Of a DNA stretch of 55,079 nt, positions 1 to 7,465 are shown piece by piece. The notes beneath the pieces are model-generated. The model saw only the letters and a list, made by a program, of their open reading frames with translations, searched no databases and had not been told where the DNA came from. The DNA comes from Caloramator fervidus (GTDB lineage Bacteria > Bacillota > Clostridia > Clostridiales > Caloramatoraceae). How positions within the stretch are numbered: position 1 is the first letter of the stretch; each line of letters opens with the position of its first letter. Both the position numbers and the translations under genes were made by a program. Where the stretch lies: assembly GCF_900108045.1 (NCBI RefSeq), contig NZ_FNUK01000012.1:1-55079 (forward strand), given 5' to 3'.

Positions 1-348
1 CTAGAAGAAGTAGAACATTTGAGACATACATACGAATGCAAAGAACTATATAAAGATAGAAGCAAAACCATAGAGAGGGTATTTGCTGACTTGAAGGAGA
101 AGCATGGTTTGCGATGGACAACACTAAGAGGGATAGAAAAAGTGTCCATGCAAGCGATGCTTGTTTGTGCTTGCTTTAACTTAAAGAAGATGGCAAATTG
201 GATGTGGAAGAAGGGACAAAACGGCCCTGGAAAGGGCAAAAATTTCTTTGTATTTATAAAATATTTATCAAAAATGCTTGTAAAAATACTCAAACCCCAC
301 TTTTCGTTTTTTGAAAAGTGGGGTTTGTCGACGGTCTGGCAGCTTTAA
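1..348 (+). CDS. IS1182-like transposase, C-terminal fragment cut by window edge
   Basis: The reading frame is open from base 1, so the gene begins outside the window and only the last 115 residues are visible. They contain ERVFADLKEKHGLRW followed by TLRGIEKV and a run ending NLKKMA, the pattern of the C-terminal catalytic region of IS1182-type DDE transposases; the Glu of ER.FADLK would be the last acidic catalytic residue. The end of the frame runs through a perfect 15-bp inverted repeat (291-305 with 313-327). Whether the element is intact to the left cannot be seen. The family call rests on motif recognition; the gene itself is convincing because the frame is open throughout and is followed by a strong terminator. 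Confidence 0.75.
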   Translation, partial: LEEVEHLRHTYECKELYKDRSKTIERVFADLKEKHGLRWTTLRGIEKVSMQAMLVCACFNLKKMANWMWKKGQNGPGKGKNFFVFIKYLSKMLVKILKPHFSFFEKWGLSTVWQL

Positions 349-380
349 AGGTTTTACTTTAAAGCTGTTATTTTTTTTTA
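340..380 (+). terminator. Rho-independent terminator after the transposase gene
   Basis: A perfect 11-bp stem (CAGCTTTAAAG at 340-350 with CTTTAAAGCTG at 357-367) has a 6-nt loop and is followed by TTA and a long T tract. It overlaps the transposase stop codon and separates the element from the next gene. Confidence 0.85.
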
Positions 381-419
381 AAATTGTTAATAATAAATTG
401 TAGAATGTGGGGTGATGTA

Positions 420-908
420 ATGCGTTTTTTGGAGGTAAAAGGGAAGGAAGTGGTTTATAAAGGAAATTCTATCGGATTTGTAGATAATGCTTTAGTAAAC
501 TTTGATAAAAAGGTTATTTCATCTTTTTTAATAAAACCTAGTTATGATAAAGGAGTATATTTTATAAAAATAAATGATTTTTTTATAGAGAAGGAAAAAT
601 TTTTTGTAAAAAGGTTTTTTAAAGTAAAAAATAACATATACAAGAAAGCGGAAAAATTTTTATTAACTTCTGTTTTAGGAAAAAGCGTTTATGAAAATAA
701 TTTAAAGGACATAGGAAGCGTAGTAGATGTTATATTTGATGAAAATACGGGAATAATAAAAGCGATAATAATATCTCTTGGAATTTTTGATGATTTAGTA
801 AATGGTAGAAAGATACATATGTTAAATAAAGATGATGTTTTAAATAGCGATAAAATAATAGTAAAAGAGGATTCTGTAGAAATTATAAATGAGATTTCAA
901 TAGTTTGA
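420..908 (+). CDS. PRC-barrel-like domain protein
   Basis: A 162-residue protein. The start is the ATG at 420, preceded by TGGGGTG at a suitable distance; an earlier in-frame start lacks a ribosome-binding site. The second half (about residues 86-145) reads VLGKSVYE...DIGSVVDVIFDENTGIIKAIIIS, the small beta-rich pattern of PRC-barrel domains, which bind partners in RNA processing and photosynthesis; the first half looks like a more diverged copy. There is no signal peptide or membrane segment. It lies 9 bp before an AI-2E-family permease, so the two are probably co-transcribed. The domain call is by pattern only and the function is unknown. Confidence 0.6.
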   Translation: MRFLEVKGKEVVYKGNSIGFVDNALVNFDKKVISSFLIKPSYDKGVYFIKINDFFIEKEKFFVKRFFKVKNNIYKKAEKFLLTSVLGKSVYENNLKDIGSVVDVIFDENTGIIKAIIISLGIFDDLVNGRKIHMLNKDDVLNSDKIIVKEDSVEIINEISIV

Positions 909-917
909 GGGATTGAT

Positions 918-1919
918 ATGAGACTTTATAGGGTACTTATATCTTTAGCTTATGCTCTGATTATTGTCTTGTTTTTTATAATGTCTGTATTATACTTAAG
1001 ACCGTTATTATTTTCTATTTTTATAGCCTACATGTTAAACCCTATTGTTAAGTATATAAATAAGTTTATTTCAAATTATAAATTGTGTTCTTTTATTACT
1101 ATTGTTTTATTCTTGGTTGTAATAGTTTTGGCGATATTTTATTTTATACCTGTTATTACAAAGGAAATTATGGACCTTATGGCAAGTGTAGGAGAATTTT
1201 CGAAGGAGTATAGAAAAATAATAGATTTTATAAATAAAATGCAGGTTCCTAATTATATTAAAAGTATGTTTAATAATGCTTTGAAAAAATTTCAGGAAAG
1301 ACTTTTGATAGAGTTAAGTAAATTCATTGAAGATATTTTAAAGTTTTTGTCATATCTTCCAACCTATATACTAATACCTATTTTTGTATATTATTTTTTA
1401 TCAGATGCAGATTATTTTAAAAAGTTATTAAAATGTTTAATACCCTATAATATAAGAGACAAGATGTTGGAACTTTTTAGGGATTATGAAAAAATAATAG
1501 GGAATTTTATAAAGGGTCAGGTTATTTTATCTATAATAATAACCTTTTCAACTTTAGCAGTACTTTTATTACTGAAAATAAAATATGCTTTTATAATTTC
1601 TATAATAAATGGATTTGCCAATATTATACCATATTTTGGACCTATATTAGGATTTATTCCAGCCTTTTTAGCAGCATTAACGGAATCTACTTCAAAAGCT
1701 TTAATTGTTGCTATAGCTTTTTTTATAATACAAGAAGTTGAAAGTGGGGTTATAGCTCCTAAAATATTAGAAAATACTATGGGGCTTCATCCTATATTTG
1801 TAATAATAGCTTTAATATTAGGAGGTAAGTTTTTTGGAGCATGGGGGCTTATTTTGTCCGTTCCTATATTTGCTATTATAAAGGTTACGTTTAATTATGT
1901 TGTTAATAGGCTTTATTAG
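918..1919 (+). CDS. AI-2E family transporter (YrrI/YtvI-like permease)
   Basis: A 333-residue polytopic membrane protein. Hydrophobic segments are visible near residues 8-35, 55-80, 145-165, 205-225, 227-255, 262-280 and 292-325. The region NGFANIIPYFGPILGFIPA and the later GLHPIFVIIALILGGKFFGAWGLILSVPI are hallmarks of the AI-2E/PerM/YtvI family, whose members export or exchange small solutes; despite the name, most have no proven AI-2 role. In Bacillus the homologue yrrI also lies just before alaS, and the same order is kept here. The substrate cannot be read from the sequence. Confidence 0.88.
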   Translation: MRLYRVLISLAYALIIVLFFIMSVLYLRPLLFSIFIAYMLNPIVKYINKFISNYKLCSFITIVLFLVVIVLAIFYFIPVITKEIMDLMASVGEFSKEYRKIIDFINKMQVPNYIKSMFNNALKKFQERLLIELSKFIEDILKFLSYLPTYILIPIFVYYFLSDADYFKKLLKCLIPYNIRDKMLELFRDYEKIIGNFIKGQVILSIIITFSTLAVLLLLKIKYAFIISIINGFANIIPYFGPILGFIPAFLAALTESTSKALIVAIAFFIIQEVESGVIAPKILENTMGLHPIFVIIALILGGKFFGAWGLILSVPIFAIIKVTFNYVVNRLY

Positions 1920-1934
1920 AAAGTTTAGAATCTC

Positions 1935-1962
1935 TTGACAATGTTGTATTAATGGATATACT
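1935..1962 (+). promoter_or_regulatory. Sigma-A-type promoter of the alaS leader
   Basis: TTGACA (1935-1940) and TATACT (1957-1962) are separated by 16 bp. Transcription would begin near 1969, just before the T-box leader. Confidence 0.7.
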
Positions 1963-1967
1963 ATTAT

Positions 1968-2207
1968 TAGTGCAGATAAAGGTTAATATCTAAAGGCTAT
2001 GAAGAGAAGGAGTACACATCCTTTCTGATTTTAGAGAGAAGGCGGTTGGTGCAAGCCTTTACAGAGGGATGTGGGAGCAGTCTCGGAGCTTCCTGCCGAA
2101 TCATAGTAGGCAGAGACGGGCAATCCGTTACCTAAAAGAGTGACCTTATTGGTAATTAGGGTGGGACCGTGAAGTTAACCTTCGTCCCTTTGGGACGAGG
2201 GTTTTTT
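1968..2207 (+). promoter_or_regulatory. T-box riboswitch controlling alaS
   Basis: The 314-bp gap before alaS contains a full T-box leader. Visible parts are the Stem I base with the GAAGAGAAGGAGTAC motif (2001-2015), the distal-loop sequence GGTTGGTGCAAGCC (2044-2057), the invariant T-box AGGGTGGGACCGTG (2158-2171), and a terminator stem CCTTCGTCCC/GGGACGAGGG (2179-2188 with 2192-2201) followed by six Ts. T-boxes bind the cognate tRNA: uncharged tRNA stabilises an antiterminator that uses the T-box sequence, while charged tRNA lets the terminator form. A GCU alanine codon at 2088-2090 is a candidate specifier, which fits the downstream gene, but I did not fold the RNA. Expected behaviour is induction of alaS under alanine starvation. 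Confidence 0.93.
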
Positions 2208-2233
2208 GTTAATAAGGATAAGGAGGTGTTGTT

Positions 2234-4870
2234 ATGAACTATATGGGAGTTAATGAAATAAGAGAAAAGTATTTATCATTTTTTGAAAGCAAGGGGCATC
2301 TTAGACTTCCAAGTTTTTCTTTAATTCCTAAAAATGATAAGAGTTTGCTTTTAATTAACGCAGGTATGGCACCTTTAAAACCATATTTTACCGGACAAGA
2401 AATTCCACCAAGTAAGAGAATAACAACATGTCAGAAATGCATAAGAACTGGTGATATTGAAAGAGTTGGTAAAACTGCAAGACATGCAACTTTCTTTGAA
2501 ATGCTTGGGAACTTTTCTTTTGGAGATTATTTTAAAGAAGAGGTAATACCTTGGGCATGGGAGTTTGTAACAGAGGTTTTAAAACTACCTAAAGAGAGAT
2601 TATGGATAACAATTTATGAAGATGATGATGAAGCTTTTGAAATATGGAATAAAAAAGTTGGAGTTCCTGCTGAAAGAATTGTTAGAATGGGTAAAGAAGA
2701 TAACTTTTGGGAAATAGGTGTTGGACCGTGTGGACCTTGTTCAGAGATATATTTTGATAGGGGAGAGGACAAGGGCTGTAGAAAGCCAACTTGTGGTATA
2801 GGATGTGATTGTGATAGATTTGTTGAGTTTTGGAATCTTGTATTTACTCAATTTGATAAAGATGAAGAAGGAAATTATCATAGATTAGAAAATCCTAATA
2901 TAGATACAGGAATGGGACTCGAAAGAATAGCAACTATAATGCAGGGAGTTGACAGTATATTTGAAATAGATACTATGAAGAATATATTAAATAAAGTATG
3001 TGAAATTGCAAATTATAAATATGGCACTGATGAAAAGAAGGATGTTTCAGTTAGAGTTATAACAGATCATATAAGAAGTGTTGTATTTATGGTTTCTGAT
3101 GGTGTTTTACCTTCAAATGAAGGAAGAGGATATGTTTTAAGAAGGTTATTAAGAAGAGCGGCAAGGCATGGTAAACTTCTTGGAATAAATGGTGCTTTTC
3201 TTTGGGAGATTTGTGATGTTGTTATTGAAAATTCAAAGGATGTATACAAAGAACTTGAAGAAAAAAGAGAATACATAAAAAGAATTATAAAGGTTGAAGA
3301 GGAAAGATTTGACGAAACTATAGATCAAGGAATGAATATATTAGAAGAATATATAGCTGAGCTTAAGAAAGAAAACAAAAATATATTAGATGGTGAAAAA
3401 GCCTTCAAACTCTATGATACTTACGGATTCCCAATAGAGCTTACCCTTGAAATATTACAAGAAAACGGGATGGGCGTTGACATAGATGGTTTTAATAAAG
3501 AGATGGAAATTCAAAAAGAAAGAGCAAGGTCTGCAAGAGAAGAGACAAATTATATGGGAACAGATATGGATGTTTATATGACTTTACCTGCTGAAATAAA
3601 TACTGTGTTTGATGGATATAACAATACAATATCAAAAGGTAAAATATTGGTAATAGTTAAAGATGGTAACATAGTTGATTTTGCAAATGAAGGTGATAAT
3701 GTTGAATTGATATTGGATAGGACTTCTTTTTATGCAGAAATGGGTGGGCAAGTTGGAGATACAGGAATAATTGAAGGAGAAGGATTCAAAGTAGAAGTAA
3801 AAGATACTAAAAAGACAGCAAATAATAAGGTTATACACATTGGTAAAGTTATAGAGGGAAGATTAGAAAAAGAAAAAGAAGTTACGACTATAGTAGATAA
3901 GGAAAGAAGAATGGATATCGCAAGAAATCATACTGCAACTCATCTTTTACACAAGGCTTTAAAGGATGTATTAGGGAATCATGTTAATCAGGCAGGTTCT
4001 TTAGTTGCTCCAGATAGATTGAGATTTGACTTTACTCATTTTGATGCGCTTTCTACAGAGGATTTAAAGAGGGTAGAAGATCTAGTAAATAGTAAAATAA
4101 TGGAATCTTTAGAAGTTGAAACTGTTGAAACTACATTAGATGAAGCTAAAAAGATGGGTGCAACTGCTTTGTTTGATGAAAAATATGCTAACATTGTAAG
4201 GGTTGTTAAAGTTGGAGATTATAGCATGGAGCTTTGTGGAGGAACTCACGTTTTAAATACTTCTGTTATAGGATTATTTAAGATTACATCTGAAGGTGGA
4301 GTAGCTTCGGGAGTGAGAAGAATAGAAGCAGTAACAGGAAAAAATGCTTTAAGATATATTGAATCCCTTGAAAATATGTTAAAGGATGTTGCAGTTATAT
4401 TAAAAACAAATGTAAAAGATATTCCAAGAAGGGTGGAAGTTTTAGTAAATGAATTAAAGGAAAAAGAAAGGGAAATAGATGCATTAAAATCTAAAATTGC
4501 AAAGGATGCAGCTATGAATCTTATAAATGAGGCAAAGGATGTAAAAGGAGTAAAGGTTATTACAGCTTCCTTTGATTTAGATATGGAGGCTTTAAGGGAG
4601 CTTGGTGATAAGCTAAAGGAAAAACTTGACACTTGTCTTGTTGTTTTAGCATCTACAAAGGACGATAAAGTAGGTTTTGTTGCAATGGCAACAAAGAATG
4701 CGGTATCTAAAGGAATTCATGCTGGAAATATAATAAGAGAAGTTGCAAAGATTGCAGGCGGTGGTGGTGGAGGAAGACCTGATATGGCTCAAGCTGGAGG
4801 AAAGGATAAATCAAAAGTTAAAGAAGCTCTAGATACAGTTTATGCTTTAGTAGAACAGATATTAAGTTAG
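2234..4870 (+). CDS. alaS: Alanyl-tRNA synthetase
   Basis: An 878-residue, full-length AlaRS, which charges tRNA-Ala in the cytoplasm. The start is ATG 2234, behind AGGAGGTG (2221-2228). The N-terminal class II catalytic core contains [19 protein letters not shown] and DTGMGLERI. The editing domain carries the zinc/catalytic HTATHLLH (about residue 565) and CGGTH (about residue 668), which clear mis-charged Ser/Gly. The C-Ala domain ends with a glycine-rich [15 protein letters not shown]. It is controlled by the upstream T-box. IreB, RuvX and DUF1292 genes follow, as in many Firmicutes. Confidence 0.99.
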   Translation: MNYMGVNEIREKYLSFFESKGHLRLPSFSLIPKNDKSLLLINAGMAPLKPYFTGQEIPPSKRITTCQKCIRTGDIERVGKTARHATFFEMLGNFSFGDYFKEEVIPWAWEFVTEVLKLPKERLWITIYEDDDEAFEIWNKKVGVPAERIVRMGKEDNFWEIGVGPCGPCSEIYFDRGEDKGCRKPTCGIGCDCDRFVEFWNLVFTQFDKDEEGNYHRLENPNIDTGMGLERIATIMQGVDSIFEIDTMKNILNKVCEIANYKYGTDEKKDVSVRVITDHIRSVVFMVSDGVLPSNEGRGYVLRRLLRRAARHGKLLGINGAFLWEICDVVIENSKDVYKELEEKREYIKRIIKVEEERFDETIDQGMNILEEYIAELKKENKNILDGEKAFKLYDTYGFPIELTLEILQENGMGVDIDGFNKEMEIQKERARSAREETNYMGTDMDVYMTLPAEINTVFDGYNNTISKGKILVIVKDGNIVDFANEGDNVELILDRTSFYAEMGGQVGDTGIIEGEGFKVEVKDTKKTANNKVIHIGKVIEGRLEKEKEVTTIVDKERRMDIARNHTATHLLHKALKDVLGNHVNQAGSLVAPDRLRFDFTHFDALSTEDLKRVEDLVNSKIMESLEVETVETTLDEAKKMGATALFDEKYANIVRVVKVGDYSMELCGGTHVLNTSVIGLFKITSEGGVASGVRRIEAVTGKNALRYIESLENMLKDVAVILKTNVKDIPRRVEVLVNELKEKEREIDALKSKIAKDAAMNLINEAKDVKGVKVITASFDLDMEALRELGDKLKEKLDTCLVVLASTKDDKVGFVAMATKNAVSKGIHAGNIIREVAKIAGGGGGGRPDMAQAGGKDKSKVKEALDTVYALVEQILS

Positions 4871-4891
4871 ACCCATTTTGGGTCTTTTTTT
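4869..4891 (+). terminator. Terminator of alaS
   Basis: A 7-bp stem AGACCCA/TGGGTCT (4869-4875 with 4879-4885) and a 3-nt loop, followed by at least six Ts. It overlaps the alaS stop codon. Confidence 0.85.
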
Positions 4892-4964
4892 AAAAAATTG
4901 TCTCAATATGTTGAGTTTTCTCATAATTTATTATTAAAATAAGTTAGAAGGAGTTGATTAAACA

Positions 4965-4992
4965 TTGATTTATTATCCTTATTTGGTATAAT
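4965..4992 (+). promoter_or_regulatory. Sigma-A-type promoter upstream of ireB
   Basis: TTGATT (4965-4970), 16 bp, then a consensus TATAAT (4987-4992). It lies in the gap after the alaS terminator, so ireB and the genes behind it have their own promoter. Confidence 0.65.
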
Positions 4993-5048
4993 TATAATAA
5001 ACATTGGAAATTATCTTAATGTAGTTACTTAAGAAGGGTGTGATTTAT

Positions 5049-5294
5049 ATGACTGAAGGAACAATGCAATTTAAATTTAATTTTGAAGGAAATAAAAAAG
5101 TTCAAGAGATTCTTACTGAGGTTTATAACGCATTGAAGGAAAAAGGATATAACCCTATAAATCAGCTTGTAGGATATATATTATCTGGAGATCCAACTTA
5201 TATTACAAGTTACAAAAATGCACGATCTTTAATTAGAAAAATTGAAAGGGATGAACTTTTAGAAGAGCTTTTAAGATCTTATCTTGAAAGATAA
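5049..5294 (+). CDS. ireB: IreB family regulatory protein (DUF965, YrzL)
   Basis: An 81-residue protein. ATG 5049 is preferred because AGAAGGGTG lies 8-9 bases before it; a GTG three codons earlier sits inside that site. The sequence [10 protein letters not shown], then [25 protein letters not shown] and [17 protein letters not shown], is the IreB/YrzL signature. In Enterococcus faecalis IreB is phosphorylated by the Ser/Thr kinase IreK and restrains cephalosporin resistance; the T-E-G-T stretch at residues 2-5 is the region phosphorylated there. It sits between alaS and ruvX in most Firmicutes. In this genome an aldo/keto reductase has come between ireB and ruvX. Confidence 0.93.
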   Translation: MTEGTMQFKFNFEGNKKVQEILTEVYNALKEKGYNPINQLVGYILSGDPTYITSYKNARSLIRKIERDELLEELLRSYLER

Positions 5295-5295
5295 T

Positions 5296-5326
5296 GCATG
5301 CAAGGAATCTTGCATGCTAAATTTTT
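5296..5326 (+). terminator. Hairpin terminator between ireB and the aldo/keto reductase
   Basis: A 9-bp stem GCATGCAAG/CTTGCATGC (5296-5304 with 5309-5317) has a 4-nt loop and is followed by TAAATTTTT. The T tract is interrupted, so termination may be partial. Confidence 0.65.
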
Positions 5327-5343
5327 GTCTTAAGGAGGTTTTT

Positions 5344-6294
5344 ATGGAATATAAAAGGCTTGGAAATACTGATTTATTTGTATCAAAGCTTTGTTTTGGA
5401 AGTTTGACTATAGGACCTTTACAAGCTAATTTGTCAATTGAAGAAGGTGCAAAAATAATTTTAAAAGCTTTTGAACTTGGAGTAAATATAGTTGATACAG
5501 CAAAACTTTATAAAACATACCCTTATATAAAAAGAGCACTAGAGCTTTTTGGTGATAAAGAAAAAATAATTATTTCAAGCAAATCCTATGATTATACGTA
5601 TGATGGAATGAAAGAAAGCATAAAAGAGGCTTTAGAAGAGTTAAACGTTGAATCTTTAGGAATTTTTATGCTTCATGAACAAGAAAGTAGGCTTACTTTA
5701 AAGGGACACAAAGATGCATTGAAATGTTTAATAGATGCTAAAAAGGCAGGTATAATTAAGGCTGTTGGAATTTCAACTCATGCAGTTGAGGTTGTAGATG
5801 CCGTTTGTGATATGGAAGAGGTTGATGTAATTCATCCTATATTTAACAAAAAAGGTATTGGTATAATAGATGGAAGCATTGAGGATATGAAAGCTGCAAT
5901 TAAAAAAGCTTATGAAAGTGGTAAAGGTATAATAGCTATGAAGCCTCTTGGTGGGGGGAATTTAATTAAGTATGCTGATGAAGCCTTTGACTTTGTTTTA
6001 GGTTTTCCTTATCTGCATTCTATAGCGGTGGGAATGCAAAGTTTTGATGAAGTTTATGCAAATGTTTTTAGGTTTGAAGGAAGAGAAATTGATAAGAATA
6101 TAAAAGAGAAATTAAAAAATAGAAAGAGAAGACTTCATATAGAGAGTTGGTGTGAGATTTGTGGTGAATGTATAAGCCACTGCCCAAATGATGCGTTGTA
6201 TATTGATGATAAGCTAAAGGTAAATGAAGATAAATGTCTTCTTTGTGGATATTGTTCTGCATATTGTAAAAATTTTTGTTTAAAAATAATCTAA
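5344..6294 (+). CDS. Aldo/keto reductase with C-terminal 2x[4Fe-4S] ferredoxin domain
   Basis: 316 residues. ATG 5344 follows AAGGAGGTTT. Residues 1 to about 250 form the AKR barrel (YKRLGNTDLFVSKLCFGS, DTAKLY, IISSKS, MLHEQE, GIIAMKPLGGG), with candidate Asp-Tyr-Lys-His catalytic residues. The last 50 residues hold two Cys motifs, CEICGECISHCP and CLLCGYCSAYC, each of the C-x2-C-x2-C-x3-C type that binds a [4Fe-4S] cluster. This fusion is common in anaerobes and suggests electron delivery by ferredoxin rather than NADPH alone. It sits between ireB and ruvX, which are normally adjacent. The substrate is unknown. Confidence 0.9.
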   Translation: MEYKRLGNTDLFVSKLCFGSLTIGPLQANLSIEEGAKIILKAFELGVNIVDTAKLYKTYPYIKRALELFGDKEKIIISSKSYDYTYDGMKESIKEALEELNVESLGIFMLHEQESRLTLKGHKDALKCLIDAKKAGIIKAVGISTHAVEVVDAVCDMEEVDVIHPIFNKKGIGIIDGSIEDMKAAIKKAYESGKGIIAMKPLGGGNLIKYADEAFDFVLGFPYLHSIAVGMQSFDEVYANVFRFEGREIDKNIKEKLKNRKRRLHIESWCEICGECISHCPNDALYIDDKLKVNEDKCLLCGYCSAYCKNFCLKII

Positions 6295-6305
6295 GGAGGA
6301 TAATT

Positions 6306-6722
6306 GTGAGGGTATTAGGGCTTGATGTAGGAGAAAAAAGAATTGGAATTGCAATAAGCGATCCTTTAGGTTGGACAGCTCAGAGTTTAAAAACTTTGGA
6401 AAGAAGGAATATTAAAAGCGATATTGAGGAAATAATAAAAATAATTGAACAGCATAAGGTTGAAAAATTAGTAGTTGGTCTTCCTAAAAATATGAACGGA
6501 ACGATAGGGGAATCTGGACAAAAAGTTATGAATTTTTGTAATAAGTTATTGGAAAAAATAAATATAGAAATTATCTATGAAGATGAAAGGCTAACTACTA
6601 TGGCAGCTGAAAAAATACTTATTGATGCTGATATTTCAAGAAAGAAGAGAAAAGGAATAGTTGATGCACTTGCGGCTACTTTTATACTTCAAACATATCT
6701 TGATAGAAATAGAAAATTATAG
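6306..6722 (+). CDS. ruvX: RuvX/YqgF-type RNase H-fold nuclease (putative Holliday junction resolvase)
   Basis: 138 residues from a GTG start at 6306, set 5 bases after AAGGAGGA (6293-6300). The sequence begins VRVLGLDVGEKRIGIAISDPLGWTA, with the first catalytic Asp in GLDVG, and continues LVVGLPKNMNGT, YEDERLTT and a late Asp in GIVDALAA. This is the YqgF/RuvX fold, proposed to resolve Holliday junctions and, in E. coli, also needed for 16S rRNA 5'-end maturation. Its length is typical. It belongs to the alaS-ireB-ruvX-DUF1292 block. Confidence 0.95.
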   Translation: MRVLGLDVGEKRIGIAISDPLGWTAQSLKTLERRNIKSDIEEIIKIIEQHKVEKLVVGLPKNMNGTIGESGQKVMNFCNKLLEKINIEIIYEDERLTTMAAEKILIDADISRKKRKGIVDALAATFILQTYLDRNRKL

Positions 6723-6783
6723 TTGACAAAAATTGCATTTAATTTTACAATAACAATATATTAAAAGAAATGAGGTGTTAGTT

Positions 6784-7095
6784 ATGTCACATGAACATCA
6801 TGAACATGAACATGAAAACATAGTTGTTTTAACGGATGAAAATGGAGTTGAAACAGAATTTGAAATTATAACATCACTAGAAGTTGATGATAAACTTTAT
6901 TATGTGTTATATCCACTTGATTCAGAGGATGAAGAGGCAGTTGTTTTAAGGTATGAAGAGGATGAGAATGGAGAAGGAACTTTAGCAGCAATTGAAGATG
7001 ATGAAGAATTCGATAAAGTTGCTAAAGCTTACGAACAATGGCTTGAAGAAGAGGATTTTGAAGAATTTGAAGATTTTGAAGATGATGAAGAATAA
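6784..7095 (+). CDS. DUF1292 family acidic protein (YrzB-like)
   Basis: 103 residues from ATG 6784, preceded by GAGGTG. The N-terminus is His/Glu-rich (MSHEHHEHEHEN), the middle reads LTDENGVETEFEIITSLEVDDKLYYVLYPLDSE, and the end is very acidic (EEEDFEEFEDFEDDEE). This is the DUF1292/YrzB family, found next to ruvX in Firmicutes and of unknown function. The His/acid-rich N-terminus could bind metal, but that is only an inference. Confidence 0.9.
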   Translation: MSHEHHEHEHENIVVLTDENGVETEFEIITSLEVDDKLYYVLYPLDSEDEEAVVLRYEEDENGEGTLAAIEDDEEFDKVAKAYEQWLEEEDFEEFEDFEDDEE

Positions 7096-7130
7096 ATTAG
7101 GCAGGCATTGAAATGCCTGCCTAATTTTTA
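7096..7130 (+). terminator. Terminator after the DUF1292 gene
   Basis: A perfect 13-bp stem ATTAGGCAGGCAT/ATGCCTGCCTAAT (7096-7108 with 7113-7125) with a TGAA loop, followed by TTTTA. It closes the ireB-ruvX block before the iron genes. Confidence 0.88.
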
Positions 7131-7167
7131 TTTGGTTTTAAGTTATGAGGTTAAGTTGTTTTTTATA

Positions 7168-7216
7168 TTGACAATGATTTTCAATAATAATATAATAATA
7201 ATGAAAGTCATTATCA
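7168..7216 (+). promoter_or_regulatory. feoAB promoter with two Fur boxes
   Basis: A consensus promoter TTGACA (7168-7173), 17 bp, TATAAT (7191-7196). A 7-1-7 Fur-type palindrome, TGACAAT-G-ATTTTCA (7169-7183), covers the -35 region. A second, TGAAAGT-C-ATTATCA (7202-7216), lies just downstream of the -10 near the start site. Each matches the TGATAAT-N-ATTATCA consensus at 13 of 15 positions. This predicts tight iron-dependent repression by the Fur encoded at 9541. Confidence 0.85.
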
Positions 7217-7232
7217 TTGGGAGGTAAGACCT

Positions 7233-7454
7233 ATGACTCTTGATAAAGCTAGGGTTGGGCAAAAAATAGTAATTAAGGATATACTTGATGAAAATATAAG
7301 GGTTCAAGCTATAAGATTAGGACTTTATAAAGGAGCTAATGTGGTGTGTTCAGCTAAAATCCCTTTTGGGCCTATTATAGTAGGAAATAAGTTTCAGGAG
7401 ATTGCTGTAGGAAGGGAACTTGCAAAAAAAATAGAAATAGACATAGTAAGTTAA
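7233..7454 (+). CDS. feoA: FeoA, ferrous iron transport accessory protein
   Basis: 73 residues forming a single SH3-like FeoA domain (TLDKARVGQKIVIKDI, RLGLYKGANV, IPFGPIIVG). FeoA is a small cytosolic partner of FeoB and is thought to modulate its activity. The start ATG 7233 follows GGGAGGT. feoB begins 11 bp after the stop. The gene is preceded by a promoter flanked by Fur boxes, so it should be expressed when iron is scarce. Confidence 0.95.
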   Translation: MTLDKARVGQKIVIKDILDENIRVQAIRLGLYKGANVVCSAKIPFGPIIVGNKFQEIAVGRELAKKIEIDIVS

Positions 7455-7465
7455 GGAGGGATGTT

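Noticed and set aside
7202-7216. Second Fur box as a chance A/T match
   Set aside because: The rejection idea fails: 13 of 15 positions match and it sits next to a matching box at the same promoter, so it was kept as a feature.
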